From the NCBI RefSeq assembly GCF_900094585.1, contig NZ_FMAG01000004.1:558001-622000 (forward strand): a stretch of 64,000 bases of DNA, written 5' to 3'. The notes beneath the pieces are model-generated. The model saw nothing but the letters and a program-made list of their open reading frames with translations, did not search any database and had not been told where the DNA came from. The DNA is from Martinezella multihospitum. GTDB lineage: Bacteria > Pseudomonadota > Alphaproteobacteria > Rhizobiales > Rhizobiaceae. The translations under genes were made by a program, and so were the position numbers. Shown one piece after another: positions 44,738 through 54,166 of this stretch; the first letter of the stretch is position 1, and every line of letters begins with the position of its first letter.

Positions 44738-46825
44738 GTGCAAACCCGTTTCAATTTGATGACGAAGATTTTGGTGGTGGCATCTCTGGTCGTCATCGCC
44801 GCCCTCTCTGGTTTTTCAATTTACATAGACAGCCTTCAGCGCACCGCCGCCAGCGAGGCGGTCAAGGGAGAGATCGAATCCTCCGGCCTTCAGGCGTCGC
44901 AGAGTATTTCGAACTGGCTGGGCGCACGCGTCATGCTGACCGAACTTGCCGCCAATGCCGCCGCCAAGGCTGGAAATCCGGCCGGCATCAGCAGCGCCTT
45001 CGACAATCCCGTTCTGCTGCGCGAATTCATGTCCACCTATGTCGGCGACGAGCAAGGTGTTTTCACCAGCGTTCCCAACCAGCCGCTTCCGGCGGATTAC
45101 GACCCGCGCAAGCGGCCCTGGTACAAGGATGCCGTGAAAGCCGACAAGCTGGTCCTGACCGATCCCTATAATGACGCCTCGACGGGTAACCTCATCATCA
45201 GCGCCGCCATGCCGGTCAAGCACGACGGCAAGCTGTTCGGCGTTGCCGCCAGCGATTTCTCGCTCGGCTCGCTCGTCTCCATGATCAAGTCGGTCACCAT
45301 GGGCGGCAAAGGTTCGGCATTCCTGGTAAAGAGCGATGGGACCATTCTTGTCCATCAGGATCAGCAGCTGGTCACCAAGAAGCTCGCTGATGCCTTTCCG
45401 CAGGCAACGCCCGTGATCGGCTCCGGCATTTCCGAAACGACCTTCAACGGCAAGCCCGTCCTTGTCAGCTTCCTGCCGGTTCAGGGCTTGCCGCGTGCCG
45501 ACTGGTATCTCGGTGTGCAGATAGACCGCGATGCCGCATTTGCCGGTGTTTCCAAGTTCCGGATCGCTGCTGCCGCCGCAACCGTTATCGGCGTCATCGC
45601 TCTGATCGCCGTTTTGGCGGTGCTGCTATCAAGATTGGTGGTCCGCCCGGTCCTGCAGATGACGAGCGCCATGGGCACGCTTGCCGGCGGTGATGTCTCC
45701 GCCGAAATTCCGGGAACAGACCGCAGGGATGAGCTCGGACGCATGGCCGCGGCAGTTGCCGTCTTCAGGGACAACATGATCCAGCGCGGCCGCCTTGCGA
45801 AGGAGGCCGAAGATACGCGGATGCTGAGCGAGCAAGAGCGGCGCGACCGCGAAGCCCTCAAGGCCAGTGAGGAGGAGCAGATCGCTTCCGCCGTGCAGTC
45901 GCTCGCCGACGGGCTTGGCCGTCTTGCAAATGGCGATCTCGTCCACCGCATCAGCGTTCCCTTTGCCGGTGACCTCGACCGCCTACGGACCGACTTCAAT
46001 ACGTCGGTCGCACGGCTCCACGACGCCATGGCGACCGTCGGGCGCAATGCCCGGGCAATCGACACGGGTGCGGGAGAAATCCGTGCTGCTGCGGATAATC
46101 TTGCACGCCGCACCGAACAGCAGGCCGCTTCCGTCGAGGAGACTGCGGCAGCCCTCGAAGAAATCACGACAACGGTCAAGGATAGCGCCCGTCGAGCGGA
46201 AGAGGTCGGCCAGCTCGTCACGCGTGCTCGCGGCGGAGCGGAAAAATCCGGCGAGATCGTCGAAAAAGCGGTCGGCGCCATGAATATGATCGAAAAATCC
46301 TCCGGCGAAATCTCCAACATCATCGGCGTCATCGACGATATCGCCTTCCAGACCAATCTTCTGGCCCTGAATGCCGGTGTCGAAGCGGCACGTGCCGGCG
46401 AAGCGGGCAAGGGCTTTGCCGTGGTCGCGCAGGAAGTCCGCGAGCTCGCACAGCGCTCCGCACAGGCGGCCAAGGAGATCAAGTCCCTGATCACCGCCTC
46501 CGGCGAGCAGGTGAAGAACGGCGTTACCCTCGTCAACCAGACGGGCGAAGCGCTCGAGGTGATCGTGCGGGAGGTTCAGGAGATCAACCGCAACATCGAA
46601 GCGATCGTGCGAGCCTCGCGCGAACAGTCGACCGGACTGCAGGAGATCAACACGGCAGTCAACACCATGGATCAGGGCACGCAGCAGAATGCCGCCATGG
46701 TCGAGCAACAGACGGCCGCAAGCCACGGCCTGGCATCGGAAGCCGCGACCTTGAACGAGCTGCTCGCACAGTTTCGCATTGCCGAGCAGGCCGTTAACGA
46801 AACACGCACCCGCCGCGCTGCCTGA
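44738..46825 (+). CDS. Methyl-accepting chemotaxis protein with Cache-type sensor domain
   Basis: A 695-residue chemoreceptor. A first membrane helix (residues about 8-30) is followed by a periplasmic dCache-like domain with YDPRKRPWYKDAVKADKLVL in part and TDPYNDASTGNLIISAA. The second helix is about 285-310, then HAMP segments, then the signalling domain with the hairpin tip IDDIAFQTNLLALNAGVEAA and GEAGKGFAVVAQEVRELAQR. No C-terminal CheR pentapeptide is seen. The GTG start has AAGGA upstream. It likely senses small organic acids or amino acids. Confidence 0.93.
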   Translation: MQTRFNLMTKILVVASLVVIAALSGFSIYIDSLQRTAASEAVKGEIESSGLQASQSISNWLGARVMLTELAANAAAKAGNPAGISSAFDNPVLLREFMSTYVGDEQGVFTSVPNQPLPADYDPRKRPWYKDAVKADKLVLTDPYNDASTGNLIISAAMPVKHDGKLFGVAASDFSLGSLVSMIKSVTMGGKGSAFLVKSDGTILVHQDQQLVTKKLADAFPQATPVIGSGISETTFNGKPVLVSFLPVQGLPRADWYLGVQIDRDAAFAGVSKFRIAAAAATVIGVIALIAVLAVLLSRLVVRPVLQMTSAMGTLAGGDVSAEIPGTDRRDELGRMAAAVAVFRDNMIQRGRLAKEAEDTRMLSEQERRDREALKASEEEQIASAVQSLADGLGRLANGDLVHRISVPFAGDLDRLRTDFNTSVARLHDAMATVGRNARAIDTGAGEIRAAADNLARRTEQQAASVEETAAALEEITTTVKDSARRAEEVGQLVTRARGGAEKSGEIVEKAVGAMNMIEKSSGEISNIIGVIDDIAFQTNLLALNAGVEAARAGEAGKGFAVVAQEVRELAQRSAQAAKEIKSLITASGEQVKNGVTLVNQTGEALEVIVREVQEINRNIEAIVRASREQSTGLQEINTAVNTMDQGTQQNAAMVEQQTAASHGLASEAATLNELLAQFRIAEQAVNETRTRRAA

Positions 46826-46852
46826 GGCGGCAAGATCCAAACTGCAATCCGT

Positions 46853-46881
46853 CCGCCTGCCTTGCGAAAGCAAGAAGGCGG
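46853..46881. terminator. Hairpin between convergent chemoreceptor and histidine kinase genes
   Basis: CCGCC (46853-46857) and CTTGC (46861-46865) pair with GCAAG (46870-46874) and GGCGG (46877-46881) around a GAAA loop. It is a probable shared terminator without a long T-tract. Confidence 0.6.
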
Positions 46882-46910
46882 GCGGCAATGCTTGAGCTGA
46901 ATGTCGCGAA

Positions 46911-48296
46911 CTAGTTTTCCAGCGCCGCCTGCTTGTCTTTGACCAACCGCGTCGGCAAAATGACGGTGACGGACAGACCCCCGAGGCTGGAGCGGGCGAG
47001 CGTCAGCTTGCCGTCATAGGCTTCAACCAGATCCTTGGCGATCGCCAGGCCGAAGCCGGTTCCGGCAATGCTTTCGTCCAACCGTCTGCCGCGCCGGATG
47101 AAAGCCATTTCCGCATCTTCGGGCAGACCCGGACCATCGTCCTCTATGCACAGTTCCACCCCCTCGGGCAACTGCGACAAGCGAACCTGGACCTTGCCGG
47201 CCGTCCATTTCCTGGCATTGTCGATCAGATTGCCGGTGATGTCGGCAAAATCCGCCTCGTCGATCGCCAGCCACATCTCGGGCGGCGCCATAAGTTCGAA
47301 ATCGATTTTCCGCTCGGCCGAGAGACGCCGCATGACCGAGATGATCTTCTGGAGATCGGCGCTGGCATCCATGACGCCGACGGTATGGGCGGCGGCCAGG
47401 CTTGCGCGGGTTTGAGCAAGCGTTCGCTTGATCTGCGCCTCCATCCGGCTGACCTCCGTCTGGATCGCCGCAGCCCGCTCCGACATGCCCTCCTCGGAGA
47501 GAATGCGCGCCGTCGCCTCTAGCGCCGCGAGCGGGGTCTTCAGACCATGCGCCAGATCGCCAGCGCGGGCACGCGCCTGCGTCAACTGCGTCTCACGGGA
47601 TGCGAGCAGGCCGTTCAGATCGTCCACGAGAGGCTGGACTTCTCGCGGAAACTGACCGGTGATCTTGCGCGCGGATCGCTCCTGCACTGCCATCAATGCT
47701 GCACGCAGGTCGTTGAGCGGCCGCAGCCCGTATCGCAGAAAGGCAATGACGGCCACGATGAGAGCGGCTGACAGCACTCCGAGGGATGGCGCCATGGCGT
47801 AGAAGAAACGCCAGCGCGCCGGCGCGAGCTCGCGATTGTCGAGCGCCATCAAGATATCGACCATCTGATCGCCCGTGGCCGAAGGGATGGAGATGGAACG
47901 TTCGACGGCAAGAAGATGACTGCCATTCGGTCCCTTCATATCCGTTGCCCGGCCGGCATCGCGAGGGCGGGAACGAAGCCAGGGCAGATTCTGCTCCCAG
48001 AGGGATTGCGAGCGCAGCTCCACATTGCCGTTGCGGCCGACCTGCCAATAGAAACCGCCATTCGGGATGCCGAAACGGGAATCCGTCGGCGTATCGTCGA
48101 GAAAGAGCTGGTTGGACGTATTGATATCCACCGCGGCCAAGAGAACGCGCAATTCCTCGTCTATCTCAGAGAGGGCAAGCGCCCTGACGGCCAAGCCGGA
48201 AATGGCATTGATGCCGACGCCTGCCAGAAAGGTTGCGACGATGATTGCCACCGCAGACCCCAGCAGCAACCGCCCCCGCAGCGAAAACGGCGTCAT
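46911..48296 (-). CDS. Sensor histidine kinase (PhoQ-like)
   Basis: A 461-residue membrane kinase. Helix one is about residues 8-35, a periplasmic sensor follows to about 165, and helix two is about 170-190. The phosphoacceptor H250 is in DLAHGLKTPLAALE, followed by NLIDNARKW, DDGPGLPEDA and GTGFGLAIAKDL. It overlaps the regulator stop by four bases. Likely partner of the preceding response regulator. Confidence 0.9.
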   Translation of the reverse strand: MTPFSLRGRLLLGSAVAIIVATFLAGVGINAISGLAVRALALSEIDEELRVLLAAVDINTSNQLFLDDTPTDSRFGIPNGGFYWQVGRNGNVELRSQSLWEQNLPWLRSRPRDAGRATDMKGPNGSHLLAVERSISIPSATGDQMVDILMALDNRELAPARWRFFYAMAPSLGVLSAALIVAVIAFLRYGLRPLNDLRAALMAVQERSARKITGQFPREVQPLVDDLNGLLASRETQLTQARARAGDLAHGLKTPLAALEATARILSEEGMSERAAAIQTEVSRMEAQIKRTLAQTRASLAAAHTVGVMDASADLQKIISVMRRLSAERKIDFELMAPPEMWLAIDEADFADITGNLIDNARKWTAGKVQVRLSQLPEGVELCIEDDGPGLPEDAEMAFIRRGRRLDESIAGTGFGLAIAKDLVEAYDGKLTLARSSLGGLSVTVILPTRLVKDKQAALEN

Positions 48297-48964
48297 GATG
48301 GCGGCGCCTCGCGCGGAATGATATAGCCCTGGCCGCGCCGGGTCTCGATGACGGTACCATCAAACTTGCGGCGCAGGCGTGCGACGACGACTTCAAGCGC
48401 GTTCGACAGAAGCTCCGTCTCTTCGTCATAGATGCTGTCGGCGATCTGCGTTCGGGAAAGCACTGTGCCGGCATTGTGCATCAGATAGGCAAGAAGCCGG
48501 TATTCGAGCGCCGTCACCTGCACCGGCTGGCCGCGGAACGAAACGGTACGTTGGCGCGTGTCGAGTTCCAGCACGCCGTTGGAAAGGATCGGAGAGGATT
48601 GTCCGGCGGCGCGGCGCATCAGCGCGCGCACGCGGGCTAGAAGTTCTTCCATGCGGAAAGGCTTCGTCAGATAGTCGTCTGCACCCGCATCCATGCCGTC
48701 GACCTTGTCGCGCCAGCCGTCTCGCGCGGTCAATATGATGACAGGCATGCCGCGGCGTTCTGCACGCCAGCGTCGCAGCACCGTCAGGCCATCCAGCTTG
48801 GGAAGTCCGAGATCGAGGATGACAAGATCGAAATGCTCGATATCGCCGCGATACCAAGCCTCCTCGCCGTTGCTCACGGTCGAGACGACATAATGCTGAT
48901 CCTCCAGGCAGCGGCGCATGTCCGCCACAATACTGGGCTCATCCTCAGCAATCAGAATGCGCAT
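48293..48964 (-). CDS. OmpR-type response regulator (PhoP/QseB-like)
   Basis: A 223-residue regulator. Phosphoacceptor D51 is in DLVILDLGLPKLDG, with acidic pocket IAEDEP and the switch lysine in YLTKPF. The C-terminal winged helix has TALEYRLLAYLMHNAG and SNALEVVVARLRRKFDG. It starts two bases after the PepSY gene. Likely to control the divergent synthetase and/or its own operon. Confidence 0.92.
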   Translation of the reverse strand: MRILIAEDEPSIVADMRRCLEDQHYVVSTVSNGEEAWYRGDIEHFDLVILDLGLPKLDGLTVLRRWRAERRGMPVIILTARDGWRDKVDGMDAGADDYLTKPFRMEELLARVRALMRRAAGQSSPILSNGVLELDTRQRTVSFRGQPVQVTALEYRLLAYLMHNAGTVLSRTQIADSIYDEETELLSNALEVVVARLRRKFDGTVIETRRGQGYIIPREAPPS

Positions 48965-48966
48965 TT

Positions 48967-49329
48967 TCAGCGTCTCTCGATCACGGCGAGTGTTGCACCG
49001 TCGAGCACTATGTCACCACGTTTGCCATCCGGCTTCAATACGCGCACGGCATAAGCCTGACGTCCAGCCCGGCGAACCCGCTTGATTCGCAGTACCTTTC
49101 CCGGCATTTCACGCGCGACGACCGCGTAAATCTCGCGCAGCGGCCGCAAGGTGCCGGCATCTTCGACCAGAACACTGCTATGCGAACGAGCTAATGCTTC
49201 CACACCTGGCGAAGTCAACAAAGCCGTCACCAAGAGAACGGACAGCCAGCGGGGCCAGCCGGCTCTTCGCCCGAATATGCGCAACGATATCAATCCTTCT
49301 TCCGAGATGGCACGCAGGGCTCGCCCCAC
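48967..49329 (-). CDS. Exported PepSY-domain protein
   Basis: About 120 residues from a GTG start. A downstream TTG giving MRIFGRRAGWPRWLSVLL as a signal peptide, with AAGGA upstream, is an alternative. The mature part, from SVLVEDAGTLRPLREIYAVV to GDIVLDGATLAVIERR, is a single PepSY domain. Such small periplasmic proteins often sit with PhoPQ-type systems and may modulate the sensor. Confidence 0.75.
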   Translation of the reverse strand: MGRALRAISEEGLISLRIFGRRAGWPRWLSVLLVTALLTSPGVEALARSHSSVLVEDAGTLRPLREIYAVVAREMPGKVLRIKRVRRAGRQAYAVRVLKPDGKRGDIVLDGATLAVIERR

Positions 49330-49462
49330 GCCGATCCAAACATAGCTTTCCCAACATTACAATTCCCTGACAGCGCCCGTAAGAGAGCTGCAAATTGAAA
49401 GGTGTATAAGCATTGATAGATGGCACGCTGATTGTGCCGAGTTTCGTTTCGCAGAAGTTACC

Positions 49463-52400
49463 ATGACTATCCAGATCTCGTCGATTACCCCAAATGCCAG
49501 CCTCTCGGTTTCCTCAGGCGGCATTCGGCCTGAGTTCGTCCGCAATGAAACCCTGGTGGACATATTCAAGGCAACGGTCGCCCGCAGCCCCGACAAGACG
49601 GCACTGACCCTGATCGGAACCGACCAGGCGATGACCTATGCCGAGCTCGACCGACTCTCCGATGAGGCCGCACGCGCGCTCAGCCGTCGCGGTATCGGCC
49701 CCGGCGATTTCGTCGGCCTTTGGTTCCAGCGCTCCCTCGAGCTACATGTCGCGCTTCTGGCGATTCTCAAGGCCGGAGCTGCCTATATTCCTTTCGATGC
49801 GTCTGCCCCTGCGGACCGCGTTGCCGTCAGCCTGGCCGATTGCGGCGCGACATGGCTGCTGACGCATGACGAGAAGGCCGCTCTTGCACCCGAATTCGAT
49901 GGTCAGACGCTGCTCCTCAAGACGCTGCTCGCCGAAGATGACGATGGCATTGCGCCGCGTGTCGCCGCTCACGGCGATCCCGCCTATGCTATCTATACAT
50001 CCGGCTCCACCGGCAAGCCGAAGGGCATCGTCATCACGCACCGGAACATCTGCCATTATCTGCGGGCGGGTAACGACGTCCTCGGCATGGTCGAATCGGA
50101 TGTCGTCCTGCAGCAGGCTTCGGTCGCCTTCGACCTTTCGCTTGAAGAAATATTCGTTCCCTATCTGGTCGGCGCGACGCTGAAAGTGGCGACATCTGCT
50201 GTCATGGCGGAGCTCGACAGACTCGCCGACGTGCTGGAGGCGGAAAAGATCACGGTCATCGATACCGTGCCGACCCTGCTCACTATGCTGGAACGTGACG
50301 TCGAAAGCCTGCGCGTCATCATCGTCGGCGGGGAAGCCTGCCCTCCGGCAATCGTCAGCCGTTTCTCCAAGCCGGGTCGGCGCCTGATCAATACCTATGG
50401 CCCGACCGAGACGACGGTGGTTGCAACCTACGCCGAACTCGACCCTTCCCGACCCATCACGATCGGCTGCCCGATCGCCAACACCACGGCCTATGTCGTC
50501 GATGAAAACCAGCAGCTTGTCGCACGCGGCGATACCGGTGAATTGCTGATCGGCGGACCGGGTGTTGCTGCCGGATACAGAAACCTGCCGCAGTTGACCG
50601 CTGCCAAGTTCATCGCCAACCCCTTCGCAACCCATAACGATCCGGTGCTTTACCGCAGCGGCGACGCCGTGCTGATGGATGAAGAGGGCCAGCTCCATTT
50701 CCTCGGCCGCATCGACGATCAGGTGAAAATACGCGGCTATCGCATCGAGCTTGGCGAAATCGAGACCGTGGTCGGTGAGCTCGCGGATGTGAAAGCTGCT
50801 TCCGTAGTCGTGCATAGGCCGCCGGATGGCGAGGAGATGCTGGTCGCCCATGTGGTCACGACAGGCAGCAACTTCGATCGCGACAAGGCACGCGCCGTGC
50901 TCGCCGCCAAGCTGCCGCCCTATATGGTGCCTGCCGCCTGGCACAGCCATGTGTCGCTGCCGCGGCTTCCCTCCGGCAAGATCGACCGCAAGACGCTTGC
51001 CGCAATCCCGCTGGTGGCCGATCAGTCGGCTCAGACGCAGGAGCCGCCGCGCACATGGACCGAAGCGCAGCTGCTGAAGGCGGCGACCGAGGCGCTTCGG
51101 CTCCGCTCCATCAATTTCGAAGCCGATTTTTTCACCGAACTCGGCGGTCATTCCATGCTGGCGGCCCGCTTCGTTTCCGAAGTCCGCAAGATTCCGCTTC
51201 TCGCGGGTATCGCCCTGCGCGACGTCTATGCTGGCCGCACATTGCGCGGCATTGCCGCGATCCTGGAGCAGCGCGTGGAGCGCACCTCCAGCCAGGAGCG
51301 CAAGAGTTTCGAACCAGCTCCATGGCGCCGGCGCTTCCTTTGCGGTCTCGCTCAGGCCGTGGTGCTACCCTTCATCGTCGCGATCGCAACGCTGCAATGG
51401 ATCGGCCTTCTGCTCGCCTCGATCCTGCTGATCGATGACGGTGCGTCGGTCTGGAATGAAATTCTCATTCTGGGCGGCGTCTATCTCGCTCTCAATCTCG
51501 GTGAGAAGCTTGTCGTCGTCGCCCTCAAATGGCTTGTCATCGGCCGCACAAAGCCCGGCGTCTATCCGCTCTGGGGCACTTATTATTTCCGCATCTGGCT
51601 GATGCAGCGCATCGTCCAGCTCACCGCTCCGAAATTCCTTAAAGGTTCGCCGCTTATCCGCGTCTATATGCGCGCACTCGGCGCCAAGGTCGGCAAGGAT
51701 GCGATGATCGACGAGTTCGAGGAAGGCGCGATCGATCTTGTGCACATCGGCGCAAGATCCAGCCTCGGCGTCAAGATCAAGCTCGCCAATGTCGAAGTCA
51801 TTGGCAATGAGATCCATGTCGGCACGATCGATATCGGCGAAGGCGTGCAGATCGGCAATGGCTCGGTCATCGGCCATAACGTCAAGATCGGCGACGGCGC
51901 CATCATCGGCGATCTGACGGCAATTGCCGCCGGCACCCATGTCGAGGCGCATACGCGCTGGGACGGCTCGCCCGCTCGCCAAACCGGCCACGCAGAACAC
52001 GAAGAGATGCCTGCCCATCCGGAGCTTGGAACCGTCGGGCGCGTCTTCCAGTTCGCGGCCTATTTCGTCGCCTACAATCTCAGCCTCGTCGTCGGCCTGC
52101 TGCCGATCTTCCCGGCCTTCTATCTATTCTCCGCCGTGCAGCAGATCTACGCGCCCGGCTCCGACGAGGCCTTGTCCTGGGGGATGATCGCCGCGCTCTC
52201 CTGGCCGGCCGCCTTCCTGCTGATCGTCGTGTCCATGGCCGTCGTCGTGGCGCTCAGATGGGTGCTGCTACCCCGTGTCGTACCGGGTCGCTATTCCATC
52301 TTCGGCAATCTCTATTTCCGCAAATGGGTTGTCGGCCTGACCACCGAGGCCATGCTGGAAACCCTGAATTCGCTCTATGCCACCGTCTTCATGCGCAACT

Positions 52401-53506
52401 GGTACCGCCTGATGGGTGCCAAGATCGGCAAGGGTACGGAGATCTCGGCAAACTTCGCCGGTCGCTACGACCTGATCGAAATGGGCCGCGACAACTTCAT
52501 CGGTGACGAGACCATCTTCGGCGACGAGGAAATCCAGAACGGCTGGATGATACTCAAGCGCCTGAAGACCGGCGACCGCTGCTTCTTTGGCAACTCTTCG
52601 GTCATCTCGCAGGGTGCCGTGATCGAAAGCGACTCGCTCGTCGGTATCAAGACGCGCCTGCCCGACTCCCTGCACGTCAAGGCAGGTGAAACCTGGTGCG
52701 GCAGCCCTGCCTTCCAGTTCCCGACGCGCGAGAGGCTGCAGGCAGCTGCGACCGCCACCTATGCGCCGCCTCTGCGCATGCGCCTTGTGCGCATCGTGTT
52801 CGAGGCCATGCATACCTCGCTACCGACCGCCATTCTCATCGTCATGGCGCTCGCAATGTCAGACATGTTGGCCAGCGAAATCGACAATGGTGCCTGGGGC
52901 AGCCTTTTCTGGACGCTGATGGCCGCCGGCCTGGCGACCTCGGCTATCCTGTATCTCGTCGCCGTCGCCTTCAAATGGGCGCTCATCGGCACCTACAAGC
53001 CGATGAACCGGCCGATGTGGTCCTGGTGGGCGATGCGTACCGAAGCCGTTGCGGTCTTCTACGGCGGGCTCGCCAGCAAGATGCTGCTCGACTATCTGCG
53101 CGGCACGCCGTTCCTGCCCTGGCTGCTCCGTCCCTTCGGCACCAAGATCGGCCAGGGTGCATGGATCAATAGCACCGACATTTGCGAGTTCGATTGCACC
53201 CATATCGGCGACCATGCCGTCCTCAATATGGGATCCTGCCCGCAGACCCACCTCTATGAAGACCGCATCATGAAGGTCGGCCGTATCACGATCGGCACAG
53301 GCGTCTCTATCGGCTCAGGCAGCACCGTCTTGTACGAGGCCAATGTGGGCGATTTTGCCGAGATCGGACCGCTGACACTGGTCATGAAGGGTGAGGCCAT
53401 CCCGCAAGGAACGTCGTGGGTCGGTGCCCCCGCCCAGGCGGTTCAAGCCGAGCAGGAGCCGGCTCGGGTGGCTCAGAAAGAGGCCCTGCCCCCCGCCGCT
53501 GCGTGA
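49463..53506 (+). CDS. Pls/PosA-family non-ribosomal peptide synthetase (poly-amino-acid synthetase type)
   Basis: A 1347-residue protein. The adenylation domain spans about 20-525, with YTSGSTGKPKG near 175, NTYGPTETTV near 310, YRSGDAV near 396 and GRIDDQVKIRGYRIELGE near 415. The carrier domain has S564 in ELGGHSMLAARF. Instead of condensation and thioesterase domains, the C-terminal half has six or so membrane helices interleaved with three hexapeptide-repeat domains (about 742-845, 980-1095 and 1215-1330). This matches epsilon-poly-lysine synthetase Pls, of similar length, which makes homopolymers at the membrane. The 4'-phosphopantetheinyl transferase gene follows. Confidence 0.9.
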   Translation: MTIQISSITPNASLSVSSGGIRPEFVRNETLVDIFKATVARSPDKTALTLIGTDQAMTYAELDRLSDEAARALSRRGIGPGDFVGLWFQRSLELHVALLAILKAGAAYIPFDASAPADRVAVSLADCGATWLLTHDEKAALAPEFDGQTLLLKTLLAEDDDGIAPRVAAHGDPAYAIYTSGSTGKPKGIVITHRNICHYLRAGNDVLGMVESDVVLQQASVAFDLSLEEIFVPYLVGATLKVATSAVMAELDRLADVLEAEKITVIDTVPTLLTMLERDVESLRVIIVGGEACPPAIVSRFSKPGRRLINTYGPTETTVVATYAELDPSRPITIGCPIANTTAYVVDENQQLVARGDTGELLIGGPGVAAGYRNLPQLTAAKFIANPFATHNDPVLYRSGDAVLMDEEGQLHFLGRIDDQVKIRGYRIELGEIETVVGELADVKAASVVVHRPPDGEEMLVAHVVTTGSNFDRDKARAVLAAKLPPYMVPAAWHSHVSLPRLPSGKIDRKTLAAIPLVADQSAQTQEPPRTWTEAQLLKAATEALRLRSINFEADFFTELGGHSMLAARFVSEVRKIPLLAGIALRDVYAGRTLRGIAAILEQRVERTSSQERKSFEPAPWRRRFLCGLAQAVVLPFIVAIATLQWIGLLLASILLIDDGASVWNEILILGGVYLALNLGEKLVVVALKWLVIGRTKPGVYPLWGTYYFRIWLMQRIVQLTAPKFLKGSPLIRVYMRALGAKVGKDAMIDEFEEGAIDLVHIGARSSLGVKIKLANVEVIGNEIHVGTIDIGEGVQIGNGSVIGHNVKIGDGAIIGDLTAIAAGTHVEAHTRWDGSPARQTGHAEHEEMPAHPELGTVGRVFQFAAYFVAYNLSLVVGLLPIFPAFYLFSAVQQIYAPGSDEALSWGMIAALSWPAAFLLIVVSMAVVVALRWVLLPRVVPGRYSIFGNLYFRKWVVGLTTEAMLETLNSLYATVFMRNWYRLMGAKIGKGTEISANFAGRYDLIEMGRDNFIGDETIFGDEEIQNGWMILKRLKTGDRCFFGNSSVISQGAVIESDSLVGIKTRLPDSLHVKAGETWCGSPAFQFPTRERLQAAATATYAPPLRMRLVRIVFEAMHTSLPTAILIVMALAMSDMLASEIDNGAWGSLFWTLMAAGLATSAILYLVAVAFKWALIGTYKPMNRPMWSWWAMRTEAVAVFYGGLASKMLLDYLRGTPFLPWLLRPFGTKIGQGAWINSTDICEFDCTHIGDHAVLNMGSCPQTHLYEDRIMKVGRITIGTGVSIGSGSTVLYEANVGDFAEIGPLTLVMKGEAIPQGTSWVGAPAQAVQAEQEPARVAQKEALPPAAA

Positions 53507-53513
53507 GCGTGGG

Positions 53514-54131
53514 ATGGCGACCCCTCGATTTGAGGTCGTCCTGACGGTCGCGGATGCGATCGCCATCCTCGTCCGCCCGATGCCCGGCGGACGAGCAGAG
53601 CGTGATCAGATCGCGCAAACAGCCTTGAGAACAGCCACACAGCGGGACGATCTTGCCATCTATCGCCGGCCGAGCGAGCGGCCGGCGCTGAGGCAGCCCT
53701 ATCACGAGTTGGGTGTTTCGCTTTCACATCGCGCCGATCTGCTACTGGCGGGTTTTGCGCCTGACGGCGCTGTCGGCGTGGATATAGAGATCGAAGATGT
53801 CAACGGCTTCGAACCGGTGACCTTTGCCGCCGATCACTTTTCACCGAAGGAAGCGGCTGCGGTCGCCGCCCTCGATAGCGCGACGGCACTGGAGACTTGC
53901 TACCGCCTCTGGGTCGCCAAGGAGGCTGCGCTGAAGATCAGCGGTCGCGGCATATTCGACGGGCTGGACGAACCCGATCTGGCGACGCAACTGAACCTTC
54001 TCCGCACCGATGGCGCAACCATCCATCTTGGCGCCGGATCGCGGCTGCCGCCAATTGTACTCACCGTAACCCGGCTTGCCGGACCGGCCGGTCAGCCGGT
54101 CTATTGCGCCCTTGCCAGGGATATGAGCTGA
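53514..54131 (+). CDS. 4'-phosphopantetheinyl transferase (Sfp type)
   Basis: A 205-residue transferase. The magnesium and CoA motifs are GVDIEIEDVN and FSPKEAAAV, then WVAKEAALKISGRGI. It transfers phosphopantetheine from CoA to a carrier serine, most likely S564 of the synthetase seven bases upstream. The ATG at 53514 is chosen because the longer frame overlaps the synthetase gene. Confidence 0.9.
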   Translation: MATPRFEVVLTVADAIAILVRPMPGGRAERDQIAQTALRTATQRDDLAIYRRPSERPALRQPYHELGVSLSHRADLLLAGFAPDGAVGVDIEIEDVNGFEPVTFAADHFSPKEAAAVAALDSATALETCYRLWVAKEAALKISGRGIFDGLDEPDLATQLNLLRTDGATIHLGAGSRLPPIVLTVTRLAGPAGQPVYCALARDMS

Positions 54132-54166
54132 CCCCGTCGAGGCTGTGCGCGCACTTCAGGCCCGCA

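Noticed and set aside
49742..51151. A 469-codon open frame antisense to the synthetase
   Set aside because: Opposite strand of strongly conserved A-domain motifs, and no domain or ribosome site of its own.
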